Assembly: GCF_900100355.1 (NCBI RefSeq)
Contig: NZ_FNFH01000002.1
Coordinates: forward strand, 682,001-746,000
DNA from: Microbulbifer yueqingensis
GTDB taxonomy: Bacteria; Pseudomonadota; Gammaproteobacteria; Pseudomonadales; Cellvibrionaceae
Direction: 5' to 3'
Length of the DNA: 64,000 nt
The stretch's first letter is position 1; the number at the start of each line of letters is the position of its first letter. The notes under the pieces are model-generated. The model had not been told where the DNA came from. It saw nothing but the letters and a program-made list of their open reading frames with translations, and searched no databases. Shown here piece by piece: positions 8,846-17,566 of this stretch. A program made the translations under genes and the position numbers.

Positions 8846-10201
8846 ATGGCGGATATCATCGTCAGCAAGTTCGGCGGCAGCTCGGTGGCCAATGCCGGGC
8901 AGATTCAAAAGGTGCGGCGGATCGTGGAGGAAGACTCCAGGCGGCGCATCGTCGTGGTGTCCGCACCCGGCCGCAGCAAGTCGTCGGAGCAGAAGATTAC
9001 CGATCACCTGTTCAATATTGCCACTGACGGCATGCACTTCCGCGACCAGCGCCTCAGCATCCCGGTGGCGGACAGCAAGCTGGCGGTGATCGAGCGCTTC
9101 ACGGAAATCCTGCAACAGCTGGATATCTCCGGGGAGGGCATTATCGAGGCGCTGAAACAGGACCTGGACTGCAAGCTGCGCGGCGACCGCCGTGTGGCAT
9201 TCCTGGCCTCGCGCGGAGAGCACTACAACGCCCGCATCATCGCCGAGTATTTCCAGGCGTCGGGGATGGAGGCCGAAGTTGGGCTGCCAGAGGATTTCGG
9301 CCTGCTGGTAAGCGAGCAATTCCTCAATGCGAGCCTGCTCCAGGAGGCCTACGGCAACATGCAGCAGCTGGGCGGAGAGAAAATTACCGTGGTGCCCGGT
9401 TTTTACGGTGTCACCAAAAGCGGCGAAGTGGCGGTTTTCTCCCGCGGCGGTTCCGACTTGACCGGCGGTGAGATTGCCCGGGGCGTCCACGCCGCCAGTT
9501 ATGAGAACTGGACCGACGTCAGCGGGGTTTTCGAAGCGGACCCGCGCCTGGTACCCGAGGCACGCGCCATCCCCCGTCTCACCTTCAAGGAGATTCGCCT
9601 GCTATCCAGCAAGGGTTTCAACGTCTTTCACCTGAATGCCATGCTGCCGTGCAAGGAACGCAAGATTCCCATCCACATCCGCAATACCAATGCGCCCGAG
9701 GAAGGGGGAACAGTGATCCTGTTCGAGCGGGTCCCCGAGGAGGGGGTGGTAGGCGTGGCCCGCCTGGACAGCGTCGCCTATATCTATCTCGAGAAGGATA
9801 TGCTGGGAGAGGAAATCGGCTTCACCGCCGACCTGCTGGGCATACTGCGCGAATTCGGTATCCAGACCTACCACTTCCCCACCGACAAGGACGACATCGC
9901 GGTACTGGTAAACCAGGACGACCTGACCGGCGCCATCAATGACCTGCGCCGACGTATCGAGCAGCAACTGAAACCGGATTTCATGGATGTGGTCTACAAC
10001 CTGTCAATCCTCACTGCCGTGGGACTGGGCCTGCAGGGTAATTCCTACCCCATCGTCGATGCACTGAGCGCGCTGGGCAAGGCGCATATCCCGATCGAGA
10101 TGATCGACCAGAGCCCCTCGCAGATCTGCTTTCATATCGGCGTACAACAGACAGTGGCCGACGATGCCCTGAAGATCCTGTACCGGGCGCTGATCGGCTA
10201 G
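8846..10201 (+). CDS. Monofunctional aspartate kinase
   Basis: Cytoplasmic enzyme phosphorylating aspartate to 4-aspartyl phosphate, the first step toward aspartate-semialdehyde. The 451 residues begin with the kinase motif VSKFGGSSVAN (KFGGSS at 8-13), carry FSRGGSDLTGG and ENWTDVSGVFEADPR in the catalytic domain, and end with tandem ACT domains (about 300-450). From memory the overall pattern is closer to the Bacillus YclM-type aspartokinase than to the Ask_Ect usually found in ectoine operons. It sits 9 bp after ectB and is followed by a strong terminator, so the two form a compact unit that could feed substrate into the EctB step. Feedback regulation through the ACT domains is likely; the ligand is unknown. 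Confidence 0.88.
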   Translation: MADIIVSKFGGSSVANAGQIQKVRRIVEEDSRRRIVVVSAPGRSKSSEQKITDHLFNIATDGMHFRDQRLSIPVADSKLAVIERFTEILQQLDISGEGIIEALKQDLDCKLRGDRRVAFLASRGEHYNARIIAEYFQASGMEAEVGLPEDFGLLVSEQFLNASLLQEAYGNMQQLGGEKITVVPGFYGVTKSGEVAVFSRGGSDLTGGEIARGVHAASYENWTDVSGVFEADPRLVPEARAIPRLTFKEIRLLSSKGFNVFHLNAMLPCKERKIPIHIRNTNAPEEGGTVILFERVPEEGVVGVARLDSVAYIYLEKDMLGEEIGFTADLLGILREFGIQTYHFPTDKDDIAVLVNQDDLTGAINDLRRRIEQQLKPDFMDVVYNLSILTAVGLGLQGNSYPIVDALSALGKAHIPIEMIDQSPSQICFHIGVQQTVADDALKILYRALIG

Positions 10202-10225
10202 CAGAAATTAGCCGACCCGAAACCA

Positions 10226-10258
10226 AAAAGGGCGCGGTGATAGACCGCGCCCTTTTTT
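10226..10258. terminator. Bidirectional intrinsic terminator (ask / rhlE)
   Basis: A GGGCGCGGT / ACCGCGCCC stem flanked by A-rich sequence on the left and TTTTTT on the right, between the convergent aspartokinase and helicase genes. It should work in both directions. Confidence 0.88.
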
Positions 10259-10271
10259 GATTGGCTGGCTG

Positions 10272-11591
10272 TTACGCCGTGCGCGAGCGCGACGGCCGGC
10301 GCCGGCGCCGTGGTGCCTGGCCGTCACGATTGCCATCGTTGTGGCGGCGCTCACCCCGGTTGTCACCGGCTCCGCGGCCACCGTCGCGGCGACCGCGAGC
10401 GGGGGCGCCGGAGTTGCCGCGCGGGCTACCGCCCTTGGGCGCGGAGGTCGGCAGGCTGTGGTCCGGCTCGAACCCCTCGATCTCCTCGCGCGGAATCGGT
10501 TTCTTGATCAGCCGCTCGATATCCCGCAGCTGCTTGATCTCGTCGGCGCTCACCAGCGACACCGCCTGCCCGCGGGCACCGGCGCGGCCGGTACGGCCGA
10601 TACGGTGCACATAGTCCTCGGGTACATTGGGCAGGTCGAAATTGACCACCTGCGGCAGCTGGTCGATATCGATACCGCGGGCGGCGATATCGGTGGCTAC
10701 CAGCACCTGCACCTTGCCGTTCTTGAAGTCCGCCAGTGCCTTGGTACGCGCATTCTGGCTCTTGTTGCCGTGAATGGCCGCCGCGCGGATATCGTCGCCC
10801 TCAAGCTGTTTCACCAGCCGGTTGGCGCCGTGCTTGGTGCGGCTGAATACCAGCGCCTGGTGCCAGCCATTCTCGTGGATCAGGTGGCTGAGCAGTTTCT
10901 GCTTGCGCGTCTTGTCCACCGGGTGCAGCTTCTGCTGCACGCTCTCCGTGGTGCTGTTGCGCGGGCTTACATCGATCTCCACCGGGTCGTGCACCAGGCC
11001 CTTGGCCAGCTGGCGGATCTCCGGCGAGAAGGTGGCCGAGAACAGCAGGTTCTGGCGCTTCGCCGGCAGCAGCTTCAGCACACGCTTGATATCGTGGATA
11101 AAGCCCATGTCCAGCATGCGGTCGGCCTCGTCCAGCACCAGCGCCTCCAGTCGGTCGAAGCGGATGGCACCCTGGCCGTGCAGGTCCAGCAGGCGTCCCG
11201 GTGTCGCCACCAGGATGTCCACGCCGCCGCGCAGCCGCGAGATCTGAGGGTTGATCTTCACGCCGCCGAACACGCAGGCGTGCTTCAGGGGCAGGTACTT
11301 GCCGTACAGCTGCACATTGTCGAATACCTGCGCCGCCAGTTCGCGCGTGGGAGTCAGCACCAGGGCGCGCACCTGCTTGTCTTTTGCCCTGTCGCCGCCC
11401 ATCAGGCGGTGCAGCAGCGGCAGGGTAAAGCCGGCGGTCTTGCCGGTGCCGGTCTGCGCCGCGGCCATGATGTCGCCACCGCGCATTACCGCAGGGATCG
11501 CCTGCTCCTGGATCGGTGTGGGTTTTTCGTAGCCCTGCTCGGCTACCGCGCGGGCCAGTTCCTGTGCCAGGCCCAGATCTTCAAACAACAT
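10272..11591 (-). CDS. rhlE: DEAD-box RNA helicase, RhlE-like
   Basis: ATP-dependent RNA helicase, probably acting in ribosome assembly or RNA turnover. The 439 residues contain the Q motif region ([13 protein letters not shown]), motif I AQTGTGKT (45-52), DEAD in [13 protein letters not shown] in LFSATFS and [10 protein letters not shown] in the second RecA-like domain. A low-complexity basic tail rich in Arg, Gly and Asp (about 385-439) probably binds RNA. The start MLFEDLGL matches the RhlE family, so I use the ATG at 11591 and not the in-frame start 63 bp upstream. The 5' leader holds two small hairpins, which may matter for cold or growth regulation. Confidence 0.9.
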   Translation of the reverse strand: MLFEDLGLAQELARAVAEQGYEKPTPIQEQAIPAVMRGGDIMAAAQTGTGKTAGFTLPLLHRLMGGDRAKDKQVRALVLTPTRELAAQVFDNVQLYGKYLPLKHACVFGGVKINPQISRLRGGVDILVATPGRLLDLHGQGAIRFDRLEALVLDEADRMLDMGFIHDIKRVLKLLPAKRQNLLFSATFSPEIRQLAKGLVHDPVEIDVSPRNSTTESVQQKLHPVDKTRKQKLLSHLIHENGWHQALVFSRTKHGANRLVKQLEGDDIRAAAIHGNKSQNARTKALADFKNGKVQVLVATDIAARGIDIDQLPQVVNFDLPNVPEDYVHRIGRTGRAGARGQAVSLVSADEIKQLRDIERLIKKPIPREEIEGFEPDHSLPTSAPKGGSPRGNSGAPARGRRDGGRGAGDNRGERRHNDGNRDGQAPRRRRRPSRSRTA

Positions 11592-12106
11592 AAAAGTCCT
11601 CAGGTTGCGCTTCACGCAACTGAACAGATCCCCGCCCTTTGGCGGGAAAACCAAGAAAACCAGAGATCACGAACTTATTCGATTCGCTCTGCCGTCATGT
11701 GACCGGATATTCATTAACCGGTTCGGTGCGGCATTCAGTAGGGAGTTCCAGGGGAGACTTTGGAAAAAGCATTCCAGGGAGGATGCCGCGCGTGGTAAGG
11801 CGGCCTACAGATGACGCAGCTGGCCTGATGCCAGCGCGGGCACTATAACATAAAGGACCCGACCGGGAAGTTTTCTTTTCCCGAGTCGCGCGGCGCCCCG
11901 GCCACGGGTGTGTCACCGTCCAACGATATGCACGGGAACGCTTTCAACAGCATCCCCTGCTCCCCTTTATGCTTTGCACTGCCCGCCGTCCACCATAGTG
12001 TTTCTTCAACAGCCGGAAATGGCCGGCTTTTAAATACACCTGGAATCCAAGGGTCGAGTTTGAACACCTGCCAGGGAGCCCAAGCTTACTCGGGAGGGGG
12101 AAGAAA
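11592..12106. other. Divergent intergenic region between rhlE and the GNAT gene
   Basis: A 515-bp gap. On the rhlE side are two short hairpins (GTTGCG/CGCAAC at 11604-11620 and CCCGCC/GGCGGG at 11631-11646), which would sit in the helicase mRNA leader. On the other side AGCCGG/CCGGCT at 12011-12028 followed by TTT resembles a weak terminator or leader hairpin before the GNAT gene. I see no credible open reading frame. Confidence 0.4.
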
Positions 12107-12703
12107 ATGTCCAGCTATTACTGTGAAAACTTCCAGCCGGAAAACGTCGCCCTGCACGATGGCCGCGAGGTGCAGATACGCGCGGTGTGCAAGGAGGACG
12201 GCGAGCTGGAGAAACAACTGTTCGAGGGCCTGTCCCCGGAGCTGCGCCGCGACCGCTTTCTGGGCGGCAACCACAAGGTCAGCGAGAAGCTGCTGGCACT
12301 GTTGACCGATAACGACCACAACCTGCACGAGGCGCTGATTGCGATCGCTGATCCCGACACAGATCCCCGTGCCGTAGGGGTGGCACACTACGCCTGCGAT
12401 GCCAGTGGCCATGCCTGTGAGTGTGCGGTCGTGGTCGCCGACGACTGGCAGCACGTTGGCCTTGGCCGCCTGCTGCTGCAAAGCCTCACGGAGATCGCCC
12501 AGGGCCACGGACTCGACGAAATCTACTCCGTCGAGTCGGCGGAAAACCATCACGGCGAGCGACTCGCCCGGGCCATGGGCTTCCAGGCCCACGCGGACCC
12601 ACACGACTACACGCTGCTGACCTACACCAAGTACCTGCACCCTGATTACCTGGTGAGCAGAGAGGCGGCAACCGGTGTGGGGCGCGGACAGGCCAGGCAC
12701 TGA
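12107..12703 (+). CDS. GNAT-family N-acetyltransferase
   Basis: A 198-residue protein with a single GNAT fold. The acetyl-CoA pyrophosphate-binding motif reads DDWQHVGLGRLLLQSL (about 110-125), followed by the expected helix and a C-terminal strand pair. A strong ribosome-binding site (GGGAGGGGG) lies just upstream. The substrate cannot be inferred; the fold serves amino acids, proteins, antibiotics and polyamines. I considered EctA, since ectB lies 4 kb away, but see nothing specific to diaminobutyrate acetyltransferase, and the gene is separated from ectB by a terminator and a divergent helicase. The N-terminal 60 residues are charged and have no recognisable domain. Confidence 0.75.
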   Translation: MSSYYCENFQPENVALHDGREVQIRAVCKEDGELEKQLFEGLSPELRRDRFLGGNHKVSEKLLALLTDNDHNLHEALIAIADPDTDPRAVGVAHYACDASGHACECAVVVADDWQHVGLGRLLLQSLTEIAQGHGLDEIYSVESAENHHGERLARAMGFQAHADPHDYTLLTYTKYLHPDYLVSREAATGVGRGQARH

Positions 12704-12918
12704 CCCAGCGATAAACTATAAGGGCGCTTCCCACCCCGCTCGTCACGGAAGGGAAACGCCCCCAGACCAAGCTACCCGGTTCGCGGAGGGGCTTGACCAG
12801 CCCACGCACCGGCGGCGTCGCACAACGATATTAATTTTCATGGAAGTTCAAAAAGCTTTTTTCGACGGCGCACTATTATCAATCCCGACGCCGGACGCCG
12901 CCGCCCACTTCGGCTGCC

Positions 12919-13404
12919 TCACTTTTGAGGGGTAACGGCTTTTTCTGACACCTCCCCATTCGAGTAAAAATATTGAACAGCAGAGGCCAGGCCAGCAGCC
13001 GGAAACTCAATCACAACCCCCGACCCTGATAAAGAAATCTTAGGTTGGTCACTACAATTACCTATTGAATCCGACATGAAATAGGGGGTTAAAGAAAAAT
13101 CAAATAACGTATAGGTGGCAGGGCATCCAGAGCCACCTGAAGCCTCTTGCAGTATCAAGTACCTCAAGCCCGTTCCCGCGTCATGAAAAGACTCAACCTC
13201 CACCAGTGAGCCATCGAAACGCCTGACCACATCCCCGCCATAAACGACTTCGAACACCGGGAAAAAGTCCTGCTCGACCTCCCTGAGTAACTCAAGCTTT
13301 GTGCCAGACTCGGAAACAGCAGAGAAATCGACATCCCAGCTCTCACTCGCCGTGGACATGCAAGACATACATATCAGGCATAAAAAAAGGGAATAGCGAA
13401 TCAC
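12919..13404 (-). CDS. Secreted protein of unknown function
   Basis: I do not recognise this 161-residue protein. The first 20 residues (MIRYSLFLCLICMSC...) look like a signal peptide; two cysteines in it raise the chance of a lipoprotein, though the lipobox is poor. The mature part is acidic and probably beta-rich (repeated Val/Leu-Gly-Ser patterns), with two cysteines (SGCPATY and GNCSDQ) that could form a disulfide. The local sequence is visibly AT-richer than the flanking housekeeping genes. It ends convergently with the GNAT gene and leads no obvious operon. Confidence 0.6.
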   Translation of the reverse strand: MIRYSLFLCLICMSCMSTASESWDVDFSAVSESGTKLELLREVEQDFFPVFEVVYGGDVVRRFDGSLVEVESFHDAGTGLRYLILQEASGGSGCPATYTLFDFSLTPYFMSDSIGNCSDQPKISLSGSGVVIEFPAAGLASAVQYFYSNGEVSEKAVTPQK

Positions 13405-13672
13405 GGTTTAATCTCCTTTCACCTACCTATCCGGTGAAACTGCTTTGTGGATACAGTGCTATCACCTAGTGGTGCCGGGTCTAGCTACCGGAACCAAATG
13501 CTGCCCCCATCTACCCGCCTTCTGCCGGTAAATGTATTTTCAGGCACGGCTGAAGCACGGATCCCGGTCACTTGACAATTGACTGCCGTCATAACCATTT
13601 CCTGGAATCATTTCAATTAGCTTCTTCATAGCCGCTGCCCTACAGAGGCGCGCCAGGCAATCGGAGTATTCG

Positions 13673-14464
13673 CTAGATGCCCTTCAGCGTCACCAGGTGA
13701 GCGTCGGTAGCTGCATCTCCAGACTCTTTTGCCTTGTGAATTCTCTTCCTGAGATCAGACAGGGCTTCCTGGAAGTCTGAGTTTTCCTCTGCTGCGGGGT
13801 TGTTGTGCAAGAGCATTTTCAATGCATTAGTGGCCACAACAAATTTTCCCTGCATTGCATAGCACCGGGACATCACCAGCATGGAGCCCAAGTCATGGAA
13901 GGTTTTTTCATCCAAGGCGGCTGCCTGGTCGACGGATGAAACAGCCTGATCACAGTTGCCAAGGGCATAGAATGCAACGGCAGCTGCCTGATAGGCCTCA
14001 GCCATGGGTTCGATTTTTGCAGAGGCTATGAAGTGTTCCAACGCCTCATCAAACCGTTGCTCCGAGCTTAACAGTTTCCCCAGCACAAGTTGTACCGCCG
14101 CACTCTGGCTGTGATTCCGCAGGAAGCCCTTTAGCACCCGCATAGCCTCGCGCGTGCTGCCCCGCGCGGCGTATACCCTTGCCTGCAGTATTACAAAATG
14201 CTCCTCGTATATACCAAAGTCTGGCTTAGCCGATACCACGGCAAGTGCTTCATCGAAGCGCTTGTTTGTAGCAAGAAGTCGGGCCTTCACCAGGTCATAA
14301 TAATGATCACCGCCACATTTCTCCTCCATGTCCAGCAGCGAGTCCAGCTTGGCAGTATAAGACTGACCGGAAGCTAAGCCCTCCTCGACCTTTACCCGGC
14401 AGAGTTCTGCAGCGCCGCACTCCGCCATAAAGAGGAATCCCAGGGCAAATAAAATGTGCTTCAT
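13673..14464 (-). CDS. Secreted TPR protein, paralogue 1
   Basis: A 263-residue protein with a signal peptide (MKHILFALGFLFMAECGAA) and a mature domain of about six tetratricopeptide-like helical hairpins. Examples are RFDEALAVV, STREAMRVLKGFL, RFDEALEHFIASAKIEP and NCDQAVSSVDQAAALD. The mature chain has four cysteines (LCRVKV, EKCGGD, GNCDQA, SRCYAM) that match one for one those of the neighbouring gene. TPR solenoids bind proteins, so a periplasmic scaffold or peptide-binding role is likely, but no partner is evident. It lies 175 bp downstream of its paralogue on the same strand and is more AT-rich, which suggests duplication followed by divergence. Confidence 0.72.
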   Translation of the reverse strand: MKHILFALGFLFMAECGAAELCRVKVEEGLASGQSYTAKLDSLLDMEEKCGGDHYYDLVKARLLATNKRFDEALAVVSAKPDFGIYEEHFVILQARVYAARGSTREAMRVLKGFLRNHSQSAAVQLVLGKLLSSEQRFDEALEHFIASAKIEPMAEAYQAAAVAFYALGNCDQAVSSVDQAAALDEKTFHDLGSMLVMSRCYAMQGKFVVATNALKMLLHNNPAAEENSDFQEALSDLRKRIHKAKESGDAATDAHLVTLKGI

Positions 14465-14639
14465 AATCCATTCCTATCGCACTTACAGATTTTGATTTCT
14501 TGTTTTCGATATTTCTTTACTGGCGTTACTTTAATGGTTACTGCCAGCTAGCCGCGGAGGACATAGTTAACAGCTGTAGGCCCCCTCCGGCGGCGCGGGA
14601 TTTCATCCATTCACGAGAGGCAAGGTACCCGACGCGCCG

Positions 14640-15410
14640 TCAGTCTTGCGGCACACTGCTGTCGATACCGCCAGCCTCTGCTGCGCGGATATCCCGCTCG
14701 AGCATTGCGATCGCCTGGTGGAACTGCTGGTCCTGCTCGGCGCGAGGATTGTTCTCCGCCAGCACCCCGAGCAGGTTCCGTGCGACCACAAACTTGCCCT
14801 GGCTGGCGTAGCACCGCGAAGCGACCACCATTGCATCAATATTGCCGTAGGTGGCCTTGTCCAATGAGGCAGCCTGCTCGATTGCCACAATGGCCTCACC
14901 ACAGTTGTCGACTATATAGAGCGCCCTCGCGGTACTGATGTAAGCCTCGGGTGTGGGCTTTAGCTTTATGGATGCTATAAAGCTCCGAACAGCCGGGTCG
15001 AACTTCTTTTGCTGCAGCTGCATTTCGCCGAGAAGCAGGTGCGCACGAGGACTATCGGGGTGGGCCCGCAGGTAGCGCTGCATGATCGTCTCGGCCTTGT
15101 CGAACCGGCCCAGCTTGCCGTGCGAGCTGGCCGCGAGAATCGCATATTCTTCCGGAAATTCGACGACTTTACCTGCACCCTCGACCATGGCGATCGCTTC
15201 GCCGTATTCGCCGGCCCTTGCATGCAGCTGCCCGAGGACCAGCAGGTGGTATTCATTTCCGTTACAGGTATTTTCCATAGCGGCGATACTGGAGGCTTTC
15301 TTCGCGAGCGAGAAATTTCCCTTAAGGACCTGGTCCACCTGTTGGCGGCAGGTATCGGCGGAAGCGTGTGCGGCGGCAAGCAGCCCGAGAATGGCGAATA
15401 TAATCTTCAT
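14640..15410 (-). CDS. Secreted TPR protein, paralogue 2
   Basis: A 256-residue protein with a signal peptide (MKIIFAILGLLAAAHASA) and TPR-like repeats (EYGEAIAMVEGA, RFDKAETIMQRYLRAHP, KFDPAVRSFIASIKLKP, NCGEAIVAIEQAASLD). It aligns end to end with the next gene on the strand, for example SRCYASQGKFVVARNLL against SRCYAMQGKFVVATNAL, and shares all four mature cysteines. Function is unknown; a periplasmic adaptor is the simplest reading. Upstream, between this gene and the parE terminator, is a run of ten G on the plus strand (ten C on the coding strand), about 130 bp before the start. Confidence 0.74.
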   Translation of the reverse strand: MKIIFAILGLLAAAHASADTCRQQVDQVLKGNFSLAKKASSIAAMENTCNGNEYHLLVLGQLHARAGEYGEAIAMVEGAGKVVEFPEEYAILAASSHGKLGRFDKAETIMQRYLRAHPDSPRAHLLLGEMQLQQKKFDPAVRSFIASIKLKPTPEAYISTARALYIVDNCGEAIVAIEQAASLDKATYGNIDAMVVASRCYASQGKFVVARNLLGVLAENNPRAEQDQQFHQAIAMLERDIRAAEAGGIDSSVPQD

Positions 15411-15541
15411 GCGGTTATCCCTAACATGGCAAAAAAAACTTTGGCCCTATCCCCGACAGCGGGGGGTTATTTTTCTCTAACCGGAGCCAGCCTATAGGTA
15501 TTTATTGAAAACCTCCACCCGCGCTGGCTGTTTCCGGATAA

Positions 15542-15551
15542 GGGGGGGGGG
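15542..15551. repeat. Homopolymeric G10 tract
   Basis: Ten consecutive G on the plus strand, in the 210-bp gap upstream of the second TPR gene and next to the parE terminator. Such tracts can slip during replication. Here it could change promoter spacing for the TPR gene, but no promoter is firmly placed. Confidence 0.8.
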
Positions 15552-15575
15552 AGGACGGCGGACAGTTCCAGAATA

Positions 15576-15604
15576 AAAAAAGCCCCGCATGGCGGGGCTT
15601 TTTA
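15576..15604. terminator. Intrinsic terminator after parE
   Basis: Stem AGCCCCGC / GCGGGGCT with an ATG loop, flanked by a run of A on the left and T on the right. It lies 17 bp past the parE stop; on the minus strand the T-run follows the stem as required. Confidence 0.9.
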
Positions 15605-15620
15605 GTTCACGGAAAATATG

Positions 15621-17510
15621 TCAGCTGACCACCTCGGCGAGGTTACCCTTGCTCTCCAGCCACTGCTTACGGTCCCCCGCACGCTTCTTGGCCAGCAGCA
15701 TATCCATTACCTGGTTGCTGTCATCGCCGTCGTCAACATAGAGCTGCACCAGACGGCGGGTATCGGGGTCCATGGTTGTTTCGCGCAGCTGCAGCGGGTT
15801 CATTTCCCCCAGCCCCTTGAAGCGGGTTACCTGGATCTTGCCCTTTTTCTTCTCCGCACTGATGCGGTCGAGAATGCCCTGCTTCTCGGCCTCGTCCAGC
15901 GCGTAATAGGTATCCTTGCCGATATCGATACGGTAGAGCGGCGGCATGGCGACAAACACATGGCCGTGCTTGACCAGGGGGCGGAAGTGGCGCAGGAACA
16001 GGGCGCAGAGCAATGTGGCAATATGCAGGCCATCGGAGTCGGCGTCCGCCAGGATACAGATCTTGTTGTAGCGCAGCCCCTCGAGGTTGTCGCTTGCCGG
16101 GTCCACCCCCAGGGCCACGGCGATATCGTGCACTTCCTGGTTGGAGAAGATCTCCCCGGAGTCCACCTCCCAGGTATTCAGGATCTTGCCGCGCAGCGGC
16201 ATGATGGCCTGGAAGTCGCGGTCGCGGGCCTGCTTGGCGGAGCCGCCGGCAGAGTCGCCCTCCACCAGGAACAGCTCCGAGCGGCTGGTGTCGCCGCTGG
16301 CACAGTCCGCCAGCTTGCCCGGCAGTGCCGGCCCCTGGGTGACCTTCTTGCGCGCCACCTTCTTGGCGGAGCGCAATCGCTTCTGGGCGTTGCCGATGCA
16401 CAGCTCCGCCAGCCGGTCGCCCTCCTCGGTATGCTGGTTCAGCCACAGGCTGAAGGCGTCCTTGGCCACCCCGGAGACGAACGCGGTGGCCTCGCGGGAG
16501 GACAGGCGCTCCTTGGTCTGGCCGGAGAACTGCGGGTCTGCCAGCTTGGCAGAGAGCACGTAGGAACACTGGGCCCAGATATCCTCCGGCCCCAGCTTGA
16601 CGCCGCGCGGCATCAGGTTGCGGATCTCGCAGTACTCGCGCATGGCCTCCAGCAGGCCGGAGCGCAGGCCGTTGACGTGGGTTCCGCCCTGGGCGGTGGG
16701 GATCAGGTTCACGTAGGATTCGGCGGTAACCTCACCGCCCTCCGGCAGCCACTGCACGGCCCAGTCGGCCGCCTCGGTGGAGGCGCTGAAGCTGCCCACG
16801 AAGGGCTCACCGGGCAGGACCTCCCAGCCCTGGTTGGCAGCCGCCAGGTAGTCCTTCAGCCCGTCCTCGTAATACCACTCGTCGGACTCGCCGTCCTGCT
16901 CATTGATGAACACCACGGTCAGGCCGGGGCAGAGTACCGCCTTGGCCCGCAGCAGGTGGCGCAGGCGCGGCACCGAGAACTTCGCCGAATCGAAATACTG
17001 CGGATCCGGCATAAAGCGCAGGCTGGTGCCGGTTGTGCGTTTGCCGCAGGTGCCAATCACTTCCAGGTCGGACGCCTTGTTGCCGTTCTGGAAACCCATC
17101 CGGTAGACCTGGCCGTCGCGCTGGATGGTTATCTCCAGTACCTTCGACAGTGCGTTCACAACGGATACACCCACACCGTGCAGGCCACCGGAGAACTGGT
17201 AGTTCTTGTTGGAGAACTTACCGCCGGCGTGTAGCGTCGACAGGATCACCTCCACCCCGGGGCGGCCCTGTTCCGGGTGGATGTCCACCGGCATGCCGCG
17301 ACCGTCATCGCTCACGGACAGGGAATTGCCCTTGTGGAGGACTACCTCGATCTTCTTCGCATGCCCGGCCAGGGCCTCGTCGACGCTGTTGTCGATCACC
17401 TCCTGGGCCAGGTGATTGGGGCGCGTGGTATCGGTGTACATGCCCGGGCGCTTGCGCACCGGGTCGAGCCCCGTGAGTACCTCGATATCTTCAGCGGAAT
17501 AGTTGGCCAT
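15621..17510 (-). CDS. parE: DNA topoisomerase IV subunit B
   Basis: ATPase subunit of topoisomerase IV, which decatenates daughter chromosomes together with ParC (not in this window). The 629-residue length matches E. coli ParE (630). The N-terminal GHKL ATPase domain shows VLTGLDPVRKRPGMY, the ATP-binding EVIDNSVDEALAG and GGLHGVGVSVVNALS. The C-terminal Toprim domain has EGDSAGGSAKQARDR and DADSDGLHIATLL, which distinguish ParE from GyrB in detail. It ends the yqiA-parE gene order and is followed by its own terminator. Identification is secure; the split from gyrB rests on length and context. Confidence 0.95.
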   Translation of the reverse strand: MANYSAEDIEVLTGLDPVRKRPGMYTDTTRPNHLAQEVIDNSVDEALAGHAKKIEVVLHKGNSLSVSDDGRGMPVDIHPEQGRPGVEVILSTLHAGGKFSNKNYQFSGGLHGVGVSVVNALSKVLEITIQRDGQVYRMGFQNGNKASDLEVIGTCGKRTTGTSLRFMPDPQYFDSAKFSVPRLRHLLRAKAVLCPGLTVVFINEQDGESDEWYYEDGLKDYLAAANQGWEVLPGEPFVGSFSASTEAADWAVQWLPEGGEVTAESYVNLIPTAQGGTHVNGLRSGLLEAMREYCEIRNLMPRGVKLGPEDIWAQCSYVLSAKLADPQFSGQTKERLSSREATAFVSGVAKDAFSLWLNQHTEEGDRLAELCIGNAQKRLRSAKKVARKKVTQGPALPGKLADCASGDTSRSELFLVEGDSAGGSAKQARDRDFQAIMPLRGKILNTWEVDSGEIFSNQEVHDIAVALGVDPASDNLEGLRYNKICILADADSDGLHIATLLCALFLRHFRPLVKHGHVFVAMPPLYRIDIGKDTYYALDEAEKQGILDRISAEKKKGKIQVTRFKGLGEMNPLQLRETTMDPDTRRLVQLYVDDGDDSNQVMDMLLAKKRAGDRKQWLESKGNLAEVVS

Positions 17511-17566
17511 AATTCTTATTTTCCCGCCTGCGAACAGGCTCCTACATCAAATGGAAACGAAATCGA

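Noticed and set aside
12107-12703. The GNAT gene as a missing ectA
   Set aside because: It lies beyond a terminator and a divergent helicase gene, and shows only the generic acetyl-CoA motif. Nothing points specifically to diaminobutyrate acetyltransferase.
15618-17234. A 538-codon plus-strand open frame antisense to parE
   Set aside because: parE is unambiguous on the minus strand. The antisense protein is low-complexity and rich in His, Gln and Leu, as expected for a shadow frame.
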